Shown in pieces: positions 45,612-57,883 of a stretch of 64,000 nt of DNA. Each line of letters starts with the position of its first letter. The stretch's first letter is position 1. Under the pieces are notes generated by a model, which worked only from the letters and a program-made list of their open reading frames with translations, ran no database searches and was not told the DNA's origin. Source of the stretch: Klebsiella pneumoniae (GTDB taxonomy: Bacteria; Pseudomonadota; Gammaproteobacteria; Eutrophobiales; Eutrophobiaceae); assembly GCA_945878555.1 (NCBI GenBank), contig CAMDWI010000017.1:31072-95071 (forward strand). The letters are read 5' to 3'. The position numbers and the translations under genes are program-made.

Positions 45612-46232
45612 ATGAGGCGAAGTCATTGGAAACTGTATCTGGTCAGCTTGATACTACTGCTGACTCTGACCGCGTGTAGCGGTGGCGATGCGGGTCTGCC
45701 CCGGCTGGACGCCGACGCCACCATCCTCAGCTTCGGTGACAGTCTGACCCGCGGCACGGGTGCCGACGATGGCGAGAGTTATCCCGACATCCTGGCGCAA
45801 CTGACCGGTCGTACCGTGATCAATGCCGGCATACCCGGCGAGTTGTCCGAACAGGGACTCAAACGCCTTCCTGCGCTGCTTGATAAACACCAGCCCGACT
45901 TGTTAATCCTCTGCCACGGTGGCAACGACCTGCTGCGCAAAAAAGACATGGGGCAGATGGGCGCGAACGTGCGGGCGATGATCCAGCTCGCACAGGACCG
46001 CGCCATCCCGGTCGTGCTGCTCGCTGTACCGCAACCTACCATCTTTCTGTCGAGCGCGGAGATCTACAGTGAAATCGCAACAGAAACGAGTACGGTGTTG
46101 ATCGAAGACATCATTGCTGACGTGCTCAGCGACAACACGCTCAAATCCGACCCGGCCCATCCAAACAAGCAAGGCTATCAGCGCATCGCCGAGGAAATCT
46201 ACACGGTATTGCAGGATGCCGGTGCGGTCTGA
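45612..46232 (+). CDS. SGNH-family arylesterase/lysophospholipase, lipoprotein (TesA-like)
   Basis: I chose the ATG at 45612, with GGGGAG upstream, which opens a lipoprotein signal (LTLTAC). The catalytic blocks are FGDSLTRGTG (Ser), GIPGE, GGNDLL and DPAHPNKQGY (Asp/His). It is a TesA-type hydrolase of 206 residues attached to a membrane, whereas E. coli TesA is soluble periplasmic. Likely role: esterase or lysophospholipase in the envelope. Confidence 0.85.
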   Translation: MRRSHWKLYLVSLILLLTLTACSGGDAGLPRLDADATILSFGDSLTRGTGADDGESYPDILAQLTGRTVINAGIPGELSEQGLKRLPALLDKHQPDLLILCHGGNDLLRKKDMGQMGANVRAMIQLAQDRAIPVVLLAVPQPTIFLSSAEIYSEIATETSTVLIEDIIADVLSDNTLKSDPAHPNKQGYQRIAEEIYTVLQDAGAV

Positions 46233-46292
46233 CTTGTATTCATCCGCCATGTGGATTAGGTTAACCCGCATGAGCAAACCGGATACTGACTT

Positions 46293-46928
46293 ATGATGGA
46301 AACTGCCATTGTGGCGTTTACCACCTTTTTTGCCACCATCGCGCCGCTCGATGTCGCCGCAATGTTCGCCGCGCTGACACCGAATGCAACGCCAGAGGCT
46401 AAACGTTCGATGGCGTTACGCGGCACGATGATCAGCGCCGTTATCCTACTATCGTTCGCGCTCGTCGGTGAGATAGTGCTGTCCACACTCGGCATCTCAC
46501 TGGCCGCACTGAAAGTGGCCGGTGGCATACTGCTGTTACTGATCGGTATCGAAATGGTCTTCGCCCGCAGCTCAGGCGGCACCTCCACCACCGATGAAGA
46601 AGATCAGGAGGCAATCGCCAGCAAAGACATCGCCGTGTTCCCGCTCGCCACCCCGTTAATCGCCGGCCCCGGCGCGATGGGCGCCACCATCCTGCTGATG
46701 GCCGATGCCAGAGGTGACCTGATCGCCGAGGCCGTCATCATCGGCGCGATGTTGACCGTACTGCTGCTGACACTCGCCCTGCTGTTGTTAACGAACAAGG
46801 TCCTGCGCCTGTTCGGCATTACCGCCATGTACGTGATCAGCCGCGTCTTCGGCGTATTACTGTCTGCACTCGCCGTGCAGTTCATGTTCGACGGCCTGGC
46901 CCAAAGTGGCCTGCTCGGCAACAACTAG
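46293..46928 (+). CDS. MarC-family integral membrane protein
   Basis: The 211-residue protein has six helices with MarC/YchE features (FFATIAPLDVAAMFAALTP at the start, PLATPLIAGPGAMGATILL in the middle, VISRVFGVLLSALAVQF at the end). Function of the family is unknown (the multiple-antibiotic-resistance link was withdrawn). An ATG two codons on (46296) is possible. Confidence 0.88.
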   Translation: MMETAIVAFTTFFATIAPLDVAAMFAALTPNATPEAKRSMALRGTMISAVILLSFALVGEIVLSTLGISLAALKVAGGILLLLIGIEMVFARSSGGTSTTDEEDQEAIASKDIAVFPLATPLIAGPGAMGATILLMADARGDLIAEAVIIGAMLTVLLLTLALLLLTNKVLRLFGITAMYVISRVFGVLLSALAVQFMFDGLAQSGLLGNN

Positions 46929-47051
46929 CAATACCACACTCACTATTAACCCTTCTCCCGATATCAGAAATAATTGCACAAGATGAGATAATAATTTCGG
47001 CCGAGGGACGAGATGTATCGATAACGACAGCAATACCCTGTAAGGAGTTGA

Positions 47052-47112
47052 GGGTTAGAGTTGCAATTCCATAAATTTACCGTTTAAGTGTCATGAAATG
47101 TAACTCTGCCCC
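47052..47112. repeat. Imperfect inverted repeat, REP-like
   Basis: GGGTTAGAGTTGCAATT is answered by AATGTAACTCTGCCCC about 35 bases later (imperfect arms). A similar element is at 48487-48536. Such paired intergenic palindromes resemble REP/RAYT-type dispersed repeats. It lies between the MarC gene and the convergent CMD gene. Confidence 0.5.
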
Positions 47113-47161
47113 TGAATAACTCGAACAACCCAAATATTCTTATCCCTTCAGCAACACCTCA

Positions 47162-48349
47162 TCACATCGGTAACAGCGGCTTCACCCCTTCAGGCAGCTG
47201 CTGATCAAAAATATTCAGCAAACCGGCTTCCTCGGCGTGTTCGCCGATCTCGGTGGCGAGGTCCAGCGCGTCACGCTCGCCAAACAGATCCACGGCCTTC
47301 ACGTAGGTCTCCGGGGCGACGTGGTGTACGTTCAGCATCTCGCGGCCCATCTGGATGACGATAGCCTCTTTCTCGGGCAGTCCGGTCGTTGGCTTGCGGT
47401 CGCGCACGACCTCAATCGCCTCGGCGCTCAGGCCCAGCTTGCGTGCCTCGGGCTCATGCTCGGTCCACATCACCTGCTGGTCGAGCTCGCGCGCGGTTAC
47501 CAGCAGAGCGAGGGCGCGCAGGGGCTTGCCGACCATGATGTCGAGATACTTGCCGCCGGCCTGTGTGAGCTGAATCTGACCCGGACCCATGCCATACGGT
47601 GCGAGCGTCCGACCGGGTGTCGGCGGGCGCTGGCCCTCGCGCTGGCGCATGCGGTTGCGCGATTGCGGGAAGATGTCGGGCGGCGACTCGATAATGTCGA
47701 TAGGCAGCGGTGCCGCGCTGACATAGTCGAGCGGCATGTGTTGGTCTACCCAGATGAGTGGGGTCTCATTCGCACGCGTGGCCAGCGTAATAGCCATGTC
47801 CACCAGCGCCACCTTGCCCAGCGCCTTCAGCGCACGTGCATACGTCTCCGAAGAAACGCGGTGCTGTTCGGCCATCTCGCGGCCCAGCGTGATGATCGCC
47901 GTTTCCTTCTCGCCGATGCCGACGGGTGGCTGCTTCAGACGCACGATATCGATGATGTGCTTCTCCAGACCCTGGCGCATTGCCTCATCCATGTGCAGCG
48001 ACCACTCAAAGTTCTGCTCGGCGTGGCGCGCACCTACCAGTATGGCCAGCTCCGTGAGGCGGCGGCCTGCGGGAGATTCGAAACGTATCTCGCCCGAACT
48101 GCCGTGCAACACGATGCCTGCCATGCCGCGTAATCCTTCGACTGAATTAGTCCGGGTGTAGGCCTCATCGTAGGATTTCTTGTGTTTGTCGTCGAGTTCC
48201 TCGCGTATGGGCAGAGGCAGGCGATTGCCCGAGTCGGCGTAAACATCCGGCGGCAGACCTGGCCCGCCCTGCGCTGTGGCGGGCGCAGCAAAGCCAAACC
48301 AGATGGTGGAGGTGATCAACATAAAGTCGAGCAAGCGTATGAATTTCAT
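47162..48349 (-). CDS. Exported protein with two carboxymuconolactone-decarboxylase-like domains
   Basis: The 395-residue protein has a signal peptide (cleavage near PATAQ). Two tandem CMD/AhpD-like domains follow (about 70-195 and 255-380), each with ELAILVGARHAEQNFEWSLH or ALALLVTARELDQQVMWTEH, HxxEA(R/M)xxGL and EKEA/TAIITLGREM. CMD proteins are normally single-domain and cytoplasmic with a CxxC (AhpD) or without; neither domain shows a CxxC here. Function unknown, possibly a periplasmic gamma-carboxymuconolactone-decarboxylase-like enzyme. Confidence 0.75.
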   Translation of the reverse strand: MKFIRLLDFMLITSTIWFGFAAPATAQGGPGLPPDVYADSGNRLPLPIREELDDKHKKSYDEAYTRTNSVEGLRGMAGIVLHGSSGEIRFESPAGRRLTELAILVGARHAEQNFEWSLHMDEAMRQGLEKHIIDIVRLKQPPVGIGEKETAIITLGREMAEQHRVSSETYARALKALGKVALVDMAITLATRANETPLIWVDQHMPLDYVSAAPLPIDIIESPPDIFPQSRNRMRQREGQRPPTPGRTLAPYGMGPGQIQLTQAGGKYLDIMVGKPLRALALLVTARELDQQVMWTEHEPEARKLGLSAEAIEVVRDRKPTTGLPEKEAIVIQMGREMLNVHHVAPETYVKAVDLFGERDALDLATEIGEHAEEAGLLNIFDQQLPEGVKPLLPM

Positions 48350-48486
48350 GGTAGCTCCGGAACGTTGGGTGTCTGGAAAGTATAAACACCCCTTGCTGAC
48401 AAAGCTACCTCGTGCTTGTCTTGATTCTGTACAAGATTTCTAATCGGACTGATGGACTTTGGCCACAGTCGCAGAGGAATAATCGT

Positions 48487-48536
48487 GGTCAGAGTAACAA
48501 TAATGAGATTCTAGATAACCAATTATTACTCTGACC
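48487..48536. repeat. Imperfect inverted repeat with GGTCAGAGTAA arms, REP-like
   Basis: GGTCAGAGTAACAATAAT is answered by ATTATTACTCTGACC within 50 bases (one extra base in the left arm). It shares the CAGAGTTA/CTCTG core with the element at 47052-47112. The 400-base region 48350-48749 holds no gene otherwise. Confidence 0.55.
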
Positions 48537-48579
48537 CGAAATATTATAACTGCGGGATACTTCAGTCTGCCCCCTGTCT

Positions 48580-48593
48580 ATGATCTAGATCAT
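48580..48593. promoter_or_regulatory. FNR/CRP-type palindrome upstream of the HD-GYP gene
   Basis: ATGATCTAGATCAT is a perfect 14-base palindrome matching TTGAT-N4-ATCAA at 8 of 10 positions (outer bases differ). It lies 157 bases upstream of the 48750 start. Distance is long, so a link to that gene is only possible. Confidence 0.4.
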
Positions 48594-48749
48594 GGTAAAA
48601 ATTCGACCATATATTAGAATTCCTATGGGATGTTTTATCCGGAAAATGTTGCCTCGTAAAAGTCGACTGTTGCGGGGGAATCCGCGAGTTACAGGCACCG
48701 GAATTCCGTTGAACTAAAAATAATAATAATACAACCCGGTGGCTACTAT

Positions 48750-51103
<2,354 letters not shown>

Positions 51104-51144
51104 TTCGCAGACTTTTACCAATGCAATTCAGAGAGGATAGAGAG

Positions 51145-51354
51145 ATGGTTCCACGCAAGCTGTTACTACTGACAATCGTATCTGTCCTGCTTGCCGGCTG
51201 CACGTCGCAACAACTTTACAGCTCTGCGCAGTCGTGGCAGCGCAATGAATGTAATCGCGTATTCGATAAACAGGAGCGTGAGCGCTGTATGGCGAGTACG
51301 AGCAGGACTTACGAGGAATACAAGGCGCAGAGCGGGAATACCGATCCCGACTAG
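51145..51354 (+). CDS. Small lipoprotein
   Basis: I chose the ATG at 51145 because AGAGAGGATAGAGAG precedes it and it opens a lipoprotein signal (LLLLTIVSVLLAGC); the ATG at 51121 would add eight residues before the signal. The mature ~50 residues (QSWQRNECNRVFDKQERERC) contain two further cysteines. Family not recognised; typical of short outer-membrane lipoproteins. Confidence 0.75.
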   Translation: MVPRKLLLLTIVSVLLAGCTSQQLYSSAQSWQRNECNRVFDKQERERCMASTSRTYEEYKAQSGNTDPD

Positions 51355-51363
51355 ATAACTGTA

Positions 51364-51512
51364 CCGAAATCCACGGCAGTTCAGACTCGCTACCTGAGTT
51401 ATATCGCTCCAGACACGCTGTGAATACATCCATGTACGCTCGAGCGCCGCATCCATGCGGCTAACGGTCTGTCACAATATAACTCAGGTAGCGAATCTGA
51501 ACAGGATTTCGG
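51364..51512. repeat. Long inverted repeat (about 150 bases), MITE-like
   Basis: Arms of 26 bases (51379-51404 and 51477-51502) are complementary with one mismatch, and CCGAAATCC (51364-51372) is complementary to GGATTTCGG (51504-51512) just outside, with a five-base offset on one side. The core holds ACATCCATGTACGC and CGCATCCATGCGG palindromes. No coding potential. It lies between the lipoprotein gene and folA. Confidence 0.75.
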
Positions 51513-51530
51513 AAATGTTTTTAGTTCTAT

Positions 51531-52034
51531 TCAGTTGGTAGATGTCAGGGGCAGCCTGTCCAGTACAGTGAAACTGAATGGATAGTCGTTCTTCTCATCC
51601 GCTGCAAACTCCAGACGCTCACTCGCCTTCCATTCACTGCGGTCGAATACCGGAAACCAGGTGTCGCCCTCCACGTCGGCATGCACCTCGGTCAGATACA
51701 GGCGCTCTGCCTGCTCCAGTGCGGACTTGAAGATATCGTGCCCGCCGATGATGACGACTTCGGGCGATGCCTGATAACGTGTTATTGCTTGATCCAGACT
51801 GTGACAGACAATTGCACCGTCCGCCGTATAGTCAAGGTTACGGGTGATAATAATGTTGTCCCGCCCGGGCAACGGTTTGCCGATCGACTCCCAGGTCTTG
51901 CGACCCATGATGATCGGTTTGCCCATCGTCACCGCCTTGAAGTTTTTCAGATCCGCAGACAGGCGCCACGGCAGCGTGTTGTTGATGCCAATCACACCTT
52001 TCTGATCCATCGCCACGATGATCGACAGTAACAT
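51531..52034 (-). CDS. folA: Dihydrofolate reductase
   Basis: The 167-residue protein has AMDQKGVIGINNTLPWRLSAD (substrate/Met20-loop region), GRKTWESIGKPLPGR and VIIGGHDIF (cofactor binding). It reduces dihydrofolate to tetrahydrofolate with NADPH. It follows thyA by 20 bases in the lgt-thyA-folA operon, pairing dTMP synthesis with regeneration of its folate product. Confidence 0.96.
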   Translation of the reverse strand: MLLSIIVAMDQKGVIGINNTLPWRLSADLKNFKAVTMGKPIIMGRKTWESIGKPLPGRDNIIITRNLDYTADGAIVCHSLDQAITRYQASPEVVIIGGHDIFKSALEQAERLYLTEVHADVEGDTWFPVFDRSEWKASERLEFAADEKNDYPFSFTVLDRLPLTSTN

Positions 52035-52054
52035 GCAGGTCGAGGCCTTGTCGC

Positions 52055-52849
52055 TTACACAGCCACCGGCGCGGCGATATGTGGCTGCGGGTGGTAATCG
52101 GCCAGCTCAAAATCCTCAAAACGGAAATCGAATATCGATTTGACCTCAGGATTGATCTTCATTTGCGGCAAGGCGGTCGGCTGACGCTGCAATTGCAGGT
52201 CGGTCTGCTCCAGATGGTTCAGATACAGATGGGCATCACCGAGCGTGTGTACAAAATCGCCGTAACCGAGGCCGGTCACCCGCGCAATCATCATCGTCAG
52301 CAAGGCGTAGGAAGCGATGTTGAACGGCACACCGAGAAAAATATCGGCGCTGCGCTGATAAAGCTGGCAGGACAATTTTCCCTCGGCGACATAAAACTGG
52401 AACATGGTATGACAAGGGGCCAATGCCATCCGGTCGATGTCGGCGACATTCCAGGCGCTGACGATCAGGCGGCGGGAGTCGGGCGTCTTGCGTATCTGAT
52501 CAATCACCTGGCTTATCTGATCGATGACCTGGCCGTCCCTGCCCTGCCATGAGCGCCACTGCGCGCCGTACACAGGCCCCAGGTCACCCTGCGCGTTCGC
52601 CCACTCGTCCCAGATCCGCACACCGTGCTGTTTCAGATAGGCGATATTGGTATCACCTTGCAGGAACCACAACAGCTCATGGATGATCGATTTCACATGC
52701 AGCTTCTTCGTCGTCAGCAAGGGGAAACCCGCATTCAGATCAAAGCGCATCTGGTAACCAAACACGCTCAGCGTACCGGTGCCGGTGCGGTCGGTTTTTT
52801 TGGTGCCATGGTCACGAACATGGCGCATCAGATCGAGATATTGTTGCAT
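52055..52849 (-). CDS. thyA: Thymidylate synthase
   Basis: The 264-residue protein equals E. coli ThyA in length and has [20 protein letters not shown] (catalytic Cys), [20 protein letters not shown] and [13 protein letters not shown]. It methylates dUMP to dTMP using methylene-tetrahydrofolate. Its first base overlaps the lgt stop. Confidence 0.97.
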   Translation of the reverse strand: MQQYLDLMRHVRDHGTKKTDRTGTGTLSVFGYQMRFDLNAGFPLLTTKKLHVKSIIHELLWFLQGDTNIAYLKQHGVRIWDEWANAQGDLGPVYGAQWRSWQGRDGQVIDQISQVIDQIRKTPDSRRLIVSAWNVADIDRMALAPCHTMFQFYVAEGKLSCQLYQRSADIFLGVPFNIASYALLTMMIARVTGLGYGDFVHTLGDAHLYLNHLEQTDLQLQRQPTALPQMKINPEVKSIFDFRFEDFELADYHPQPHIAAPVAV

Positions 52850-53637
52850 CAGGTCTTTGTTTGTTGCCGGTAGGCCAGAAGCAGCAGTATACCACCGACG
52901 AAAATCATCGGTGTGGACAGCACCTGCCCCATCGTCAGCCAGCCCCCGGCGAGATAACCAAGATTGGCGTCAGGCTCGCGCACGAACTCCACGCTGAAAC
53001 GGAACAGGCCATATAACAACAGGAACAGCCCGGAGACAGACATCAGCGGGCGCGGGCGCGCAGAAAATAACCAGAGCACCACAAACAACACCAGACCTTC
53101 CAGAAAGGCCTCGTACAACTGGGAAGGATGGCGCGGCAGGTCACCGGCACCCGGAAACACCATCGCCCACGGCACGGTCGACGGCGCGCCCCACAACTCG
53201 GCATTGATAAAATTGCCGATACGGCCAAAGCCGAGCCCGACCGGGACGACCGGGGCGATAAAATCGCCGATACTGAAAAACCGTTTGTTCGTGCTGCGGG
53301 CAAACAGCGCAATTGCGACCAGCACACCGATCAGACCGCCATGGAACGACATGCCACCCTGCCAGATCTTGAAGATATCGAGCGGGTGTGACAGGTAATA
53401 CGAAAAATTGTAAAACAGCACCGAGCCGAGTCGACCACCGATGATCAGCCCGACCGCGCTGTTAAAGACCAGGTCCGACACCTGCTGGCCCGTCCACAGC
53501 CCGCCCGACTGGCTGGCACGGCGGTCCAGTAACCACCACGCGATTCCGAGACCGGCGAGATAGGTCAGGCCATACCAGCGTATCTGGATCAGGCCAAGGT
53601 CGAGCGCGACCGGGTCAATTTGCGGATATTCAATCAT
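52849..53637 (-). CDS. lgt: Prolipoprotein diacylglyceryl transferase
   Basis: The 262-residue membrane protein has the Lgt signature [12 protein letters not shown] and helices typical of the family ([15 protein letters not shown] near the start, [14 protein letters not shown]). It transfers diacylglycerol from phosphatidylglycerol to the lipobox Cys. First gene of lgt-thyA-folA. Confidence 0.96.
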   Translation of the reverse strand: MIEYPQIDPVALDLGLIQIRWYGLTYLAGLGIAWWLLDRRASQSGGLWTGQQVSDLVFNSAVGLIIGGRLGSVLFYNFSYYLSHPLDIFKIWQGGMSFHGGLIGVLVAIALFARSTNKRFFSIGDFIAPVVPVGLGFGRIGNFINAELWGAPSTVPWAMVFPGAGDLPRHPSQLYEAFLEGLVLFVVLWLFSARPRPLMSVSGLFLLLYGLFRFSVEFVREPDANLGYLAGGWLTMGQVLSTPMIFVGGILLLLAYRQQTKT

Positions 53638-53723
53638 GGGCCACAGTTTAACACGGGACGTGCCGGACTACCCTGTTGCGTTATCGTGTAGAATTACGCC
53701 ATACCCACACCAGAAGATTGACG

Positions 53724-55820
53724 ATGACCGATACGCTACACCCTGCCGATACCACCCGCATGAATGGACTGGCCAACGAGACCAGCCCCTACCTGTTACA
53801 ACATGTACATAACCCGGTGTACTGGTATCCCTGGTCAGCCGAGGCGCTGGAGCTGGCGCGCTGGCAGAAAAAACCGATCCTGCTGTCGATCGGCTATTCG
53901 GCCTGCCACTGGTGCCATGTGATGGCACATGAGTCGTTTGAGGACGAAACAACGGCCGCGTATATGAACGAACACTTCATCAACATCAAGGTTGACCGTG
54001 AAGAGCGCCCGGATCTCGACAAGATCTATCAGACCGCGCAATACCTGATCACCCAGCGCAACGGCGGCTGGCCGTTGACGATGTTCCTGTCGCCGGACAA
54101 CCAGATCCCGTTTTTTGGCGGCACCTATTTCCCGCCGGAGGCGCGTTACGGCATGCCGGGCTTTCGCAATATCCTCGAGCGCGTGGTCGAGTATTTCAGC
54201 TCACAACAGGACGCGATACGTAAACAAAACCTGGCATTTGTACAGGCGCTCGACCAGATGCAGGCCGCCCCGGAATCAGGCACCGACCAGCTGGACAGCG
54301 ACATCATCCTGCAGGGCGTACATGGTCTGGCAAACAACTTTGATGTAACCCACGGCGGGTTTGGTGCCGCCCCGAAGTTTCCCCATACCAGCAATCTGGA
54401 TCTGTTGATGGGCTTTGGTGCGCAGGATCGGAGTGAAACCGGGGAGACGGTGCTGCAAATGGCGCTGTTTACGCTGGATAAAATGGCCCTGGGGGGCATT
54501 CATGATCAGCTCGGCGGCGGGTTTGCGCGTTATTCGGTCGACGAACAATGGATGATCCCGCATTTTGAAAAGATGCTGTATGACAATGGCACCTTGCTGA
54601 CCGCCTATGCGGAGGCGGCCCACCTGACCGGTAATCCGCTGTTCAGGGAGGTGGCGCGCGGGACGGCCGACTGGCTGATCCGGGACATGCAACATCCGGA
54701 CGGCGGATTTTATTCCTCACTCGATGCGGATTCCGAGGGGGAAGAAGGCCGGTTTTACGTGTGGACGCCGGACGAGGTCAAATCAAGGCTGGACCCGGCG
54801 GAATATGCGGTGTTCTCCCGCTATTACGGCCTCACCGGTCCGGCCAATTTTGAAAACCATTACTGGCACCTGCGGGTGACCACGACGCTGGAAGACTGCG
54901 CGACGGCCGAGGGCATCGCTGTCGAACTGGCGGCGCAACGGCTCGCCAGTGCGCGTCACAAGCTGCTGGAGATACGTCGGCTGCGGGTCTGGCCGGGTCG
55001 GGATGAGAAGATCCTGCCGTCCTGGAATGCGCTCGCGATCAAGGGCATGGCGCTGGCGGCGCTCAGGCTCGGTAACGACCACTATTATCAGTCAGCTGAA
55101 AAGGCGCTGACGTTCATCCATGACCACATGTGGCGGGACAACCGGCTGATCGCCTGTCACAAGGACGGCAAGGGCCATCTGAACGCCTATCTGGATGATT
55201 ACGCCTTCCTGCTGGACGCGATCCTGACGTTGTTACAGGTGCGCTGGAACAGTGCATGGCTGCAGTTTGCGATGCAGCTGGCCGAGGTGCTGATCGACCA
55301 GTTTGAGGACAGCACGCGTGGCGGTTTCTACTTTACCTCCAACGACCATGAAAAACTGCTGCAACGCCGCCGCGACTTCATGGACGAGGCCACACCGTCC
55401 GGTAACGGCATTGCCGCCCGGGCCCTGCTCCATCTGGGTCACCTGACCGGCAATATCCGCTGGATCAAGGCCGCCGAACGCACGGTGGCCGCCGCGAGAC
55501 AGTCCATCCGCCAGATCCCGCATGCACATCCGACGCTGTTGCTGGTACTGGCCGAACTGACTTCCCCGCCTCGCCAAATCATCCTGCGGGGCGCACCGGG
55601 CCCGCTGGCGCAATGGGCGCAGGCCTGCCACGCCGTCAGCGGCCTGAATACGACGATATATGCCATACCTGCGGACGCCGGAGAGCTGCCAGCGCTGTTG
55701 GCCGAGCGTAAACCGGCCGAGGCTACGGTCGCGTATGTCTGCGAGGGACATACCTGTAAAACTCCGGAATTTAATCTGGAAAAACTGATCTCTGACTTGA
55801 AGCAACAAGCCCCGGGGTGA
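53724..55820 (+). CDS. Thioredoxin-domain DUF255 protein (YyaL/SSP411-like)
   Basis: I chose the ATG at 53724 (698 residues), with AGAAGATTGACG upstream; an earlier in-frame codon adds an unlikely 16 residues. The N-terminal thioredoxin-like domain has [17 protein letters not shown], the redox-like CHWCHVM and a [17 protein letters not shown] segment. The remainder is an alpha/alpha toroid of the six-hairpin glycosidase fold ([26 protein letters not shown]-like). Widely conserved; biochemical function unknown. Confidence 0.9.
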   Translation: MTDTLHPADTTRMNGLANETSPYLLQHVHNPVYWYPWSAEALELARWQKKPILLSIGYSACHWCHVMAHESFEDETTAAYMNEHFINIKVDREERPDLDKIYQTAQYLITQRNGGWPLTMFLSPDNQIPFFGGTYFPPEARYGMPGFRNILERVVEYFSSQQDAIRKQNLAFVQALDQMQAAPESGTDQLDSDIILQGVHGLANNFDVTHGGFGAAPKFPHTSNLDLLMGFGAQDRSETGETVLQMALFTLDKMALGGIHDQLGGGFARYSVDEQWMIPHFEKMLYDNGTLLTAYAEAAHLTGNPLFREVARGTADWLIRDMQHPDGGFYSSLDADSEGEEGRFYVWTPDEVKSRLDPAEYAVFSRYYGLTGPANFENHYWHLRVTTTLEDCATAEGIAVELAAQRLASARHKLLEIRRLRVWPGRDEKILPSWNALAIKGMALAALRLGNDHYYQSAEKALTFIHDHMWRDNRLIACHKDGKGHLNAYLDDYAFLLDAILTLLQVRWNSAWLQFAMQLAEVLIDQFEDSTRGGFYFTSNDHEKLLQRRRDFMDEATPSGNGIAARALLHLGHLTGNIRWIKAAERTVAAARQSIRQIPHAHPTLLLVLAELTSPPRQIILRGAPGPLAQWAQACHAVSGLNTTIYAIPADAGELPALLAERKPAEATVAYVCEGHTCKTPEFNLEKLISDLKQQAPG

Positions 55821-56024
55821 CATAATAACCACCTTTCCGTCAGGGTCTCTTCCAAGCTGACTTTTTTTGACGGACAAGGAATAAAAAACGCCACGGAGAC
55901 TACAGGCATGGCGGGCGGTTTTATCATTGATTTCAATTATTTATTGGATTGATATTATCAATTTCTCTGTAGCGATGCTTATTTATACAATTTTGATACA
56001 TACACTGATGGGACAAGTGAATTC

Positions 56025-57827
56025 ATGACTAAACACAAGAAATTGCAGGATTGGGTCAACCGGATGACGGAGTTGTGTCAACCGGCCGAGGTTGTCTGGT
56101 GTGACGGCAGCAAACGTGAATACGATGCGATGTGGGAGCTGCTGATCAAGTCCGGCACCGCGAAGCGTCTGAACGAGTCGAAACGCCCCAACAGCTATCT
56201 GGTCAAGTCAGATCCGGCGGATGTGGCCCGCGCTGAAGACCGTACCTTCATCTGTTCTGAAAAGAAGGACGACGCCGGCCCGACCAATAACTGGATCGAA
56301 CCGGCCGAAATGCGCTCCACCCTGAACGGTCTGTTCAAAGGATGTATGCGCGGCCGTACCATGTATGTCATCCCGTTCAGCATGGGCCCGATTGGGTCAC
56401 CCATCGCCCATATCGGTATTGAGCTGACTGATTCCCCCTATGTAGTAACGAATATGCACCTGATGGCCCGTGTCGGCCAGAAGGTACTGGATCATCTGGG
56501 TACCGATGGTGAGTTCGTCCCGTGTATGCATTCAGTCGGTGTACCGCTGGTAGACGGGAAGCAGGACATGCCCTGGCCATGTAACCCCGCCAATCTGTAT
56601 ATCGTCCACTTCCCGGAAAGCCGCGAGATCTGGTCGTTCGGTTCCGGTTACGGTGGCAACGCGCTGTTAGGCAAGAAGTGTCTGGCGCTGCGTATCGCCT
56701 CGGTCATGGCCAGAGACCATGGCTGGCTGGCCGAACATATGCTGATCCTGAAGATCACCAACCCGGCAGGCAAGGTCCGTTATATTGCAGCCGCGTTCCC
56801 GAGTGCCTGTGGCAAGACGAATATGGCGATGTTGATCCCGACCATCCCCGGCTGGAAGGTCGAGACGATCGGTGATGACATCTGCTGGATGAAGTTCGGC
56901 ACCGACGGTCAGTTATACGCGATCAATCCGGAGGCCGGCTTCTTCGGCGTGGCCCCGGGCACCAGCACCGATTCAAACGCGAATGCGATGAAGACCTTGC
57001 ATTCAAACTGCATCTTTACCAACGTCGCGGAAACCGATGACGGTGATGTATGGTGGGAAGGCATGACCAATAAGGCGCCGGCGCACCTGATCGACTGGAA
57101 GGGCAAGGACTGGACACCGGCCTCCGACACACCGGCCGCCCATCCGAATGCACGTTTCACCGTCGCTGCCAGCCAGTGCCCGTCGATAGCGGCCGAGTGG
57201 GAAGACCTGAAGGGCGTGCCCATCAGTGCGATCCTGTTTGGTGGTCGCCGTGCGACCGTGGTACCACTGGTGAACGAGGCACGCGACTGGGTCCAGGGGA
57301 CGTTCCTCGGCTCTATCGTCTCCTCCGAGAAGACCGCGGCCGCCACCGGCAAGGTCGGCGAGCTGCGCCGTGACCCGATGGCAATGTTGCCGTTCTGTGG
57401 ATACAACATGGCCTCGTACTGGGAACATTGGCTTACTATCGGCAACAAGGCCGGTGCGGTATTACCGAAGGTGTTCTACGTCAACTGGTTCCGCAAGAAT
57501 GACGCGGGCAAGTTCATGTGGCCGGGCTTTGGTGAGAACAGCCGTGTGCTGAAGTGGATCTTCGAGCGTTGTGAAGGCACCGGCGCGGCGATTGATACGC
57601 CAATCGGCAAGCTGCCGACGATCGATGGTATGGACTTCTCCGGCCTCGGTCTGGATGAAGCCGCGATTGCCCTGTTGCTGCGTGTCGAGGTTGATGGATG
57701 GTTGCAGGAAATCCCGATGATCCGCGAGTACTACCAGTCGTTTGGCGACCGTATGCCGAAGGAACTGCTGGCGGAACTCGATGGTTTGCAGGCACGTCTG
57801 GAGGCCGCGAAGAAAGTCGCCGCCTGA
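56025..57827 (+). CDS. pckG: Phosphoenolpyruvate carboxykinase (GTP)
   Basis: The 600-residue protein has the GTP-type kinase-1a P-loop ([13 protein letters not shown], near 257-269), [42 protein letters not shown] and the lid region. It interconverts oxaloacetate and PEP with GTP and Mn2+. Gammaproteobacteria more often carry the ATP-type PckA, so the GTP type is a useful taxonomic hint. The 203-base upstream gap holds a weak hairpin (CGCCA/TGGCG, 55889-55913). Confidence 0.96.
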   Translation: MTKHKKLQDWVNRMTELCQPAEVVWCDGSKREYDAMWELLIKSGTAKRLNESKRPNSYLVKSDPADVARAEDRTFICSEKKDDAGPTNNWIEPAEMRSTLNGLFKGCMRGRTMYVIPFSMGPIGSPIAHIGIELTDSPYVVTNMHLMARVGQKVLDHLGTDGEFVPCMHSVGVPLVDGKQDMPWPCNPANLYIVHFPESREIWSFGSGYGGNALLGKKCLALRIASVMARDHGWLAEHMLILKITNPAGKVRYIAAAFPSACGKTNMAMLIPTIPGWKVETIGDDICWMKFGTDGQLYAINPEAGFFGVAPGTSTDSNANAMKTLHSNCIFTNVAETDDGDVWWEGMTNKAPAHLIDWKGKDWTPASDTPAAHPNARFTVAASQCPSIAAEWEDLKGVPISAILFGGRRATVVPLVNEARDWVQGTFLGSIVSSEKTAAATGKVGELRRDPMAMLPFCGYNMASYWEHWLTIGNKAGAVLPKVFYVNWFRKNDAGKFMWPGFGENSRVLKWIFERCEGTGAAIDTPIGKLPTIDGMDFSGLGLDEAAIALLLRVEVDGWLQEIPMIREYYQSFGDRMPKELLAELDGLQARLEAAKKVAA

Positions 57828-57850
57828 TTTGCAGATAGTTAAAAACTACG

Positions 57851-57883
57851 GGGGCACAGCATGCTGTGCCCCTATTTTTTTTT
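57851..57883. terminator. Shared bidirectional terminator of pckG and pgi
   Basis: A perfect 22-base palindrome (GGGGCACAGC/GCTGTGCCCC, 57851-57872) is followed on the plus strand by TATTTTTTTTT. The T-tract is the complement of the last Lys-Lys-Lys codons of pgi. On the minus strand CGTAGTTTTT follows the stem, so both convergent genes are served. Confidence 0.88.

Noticed and set aside
47237..48133. Long plus-strand ORF (298 codons) opposite the CMD gene
   Set aside because: The minus-strand gene has a signal peptide and two recognisable domains; the plus frame is a compositional shadow in GC-rich DNA.
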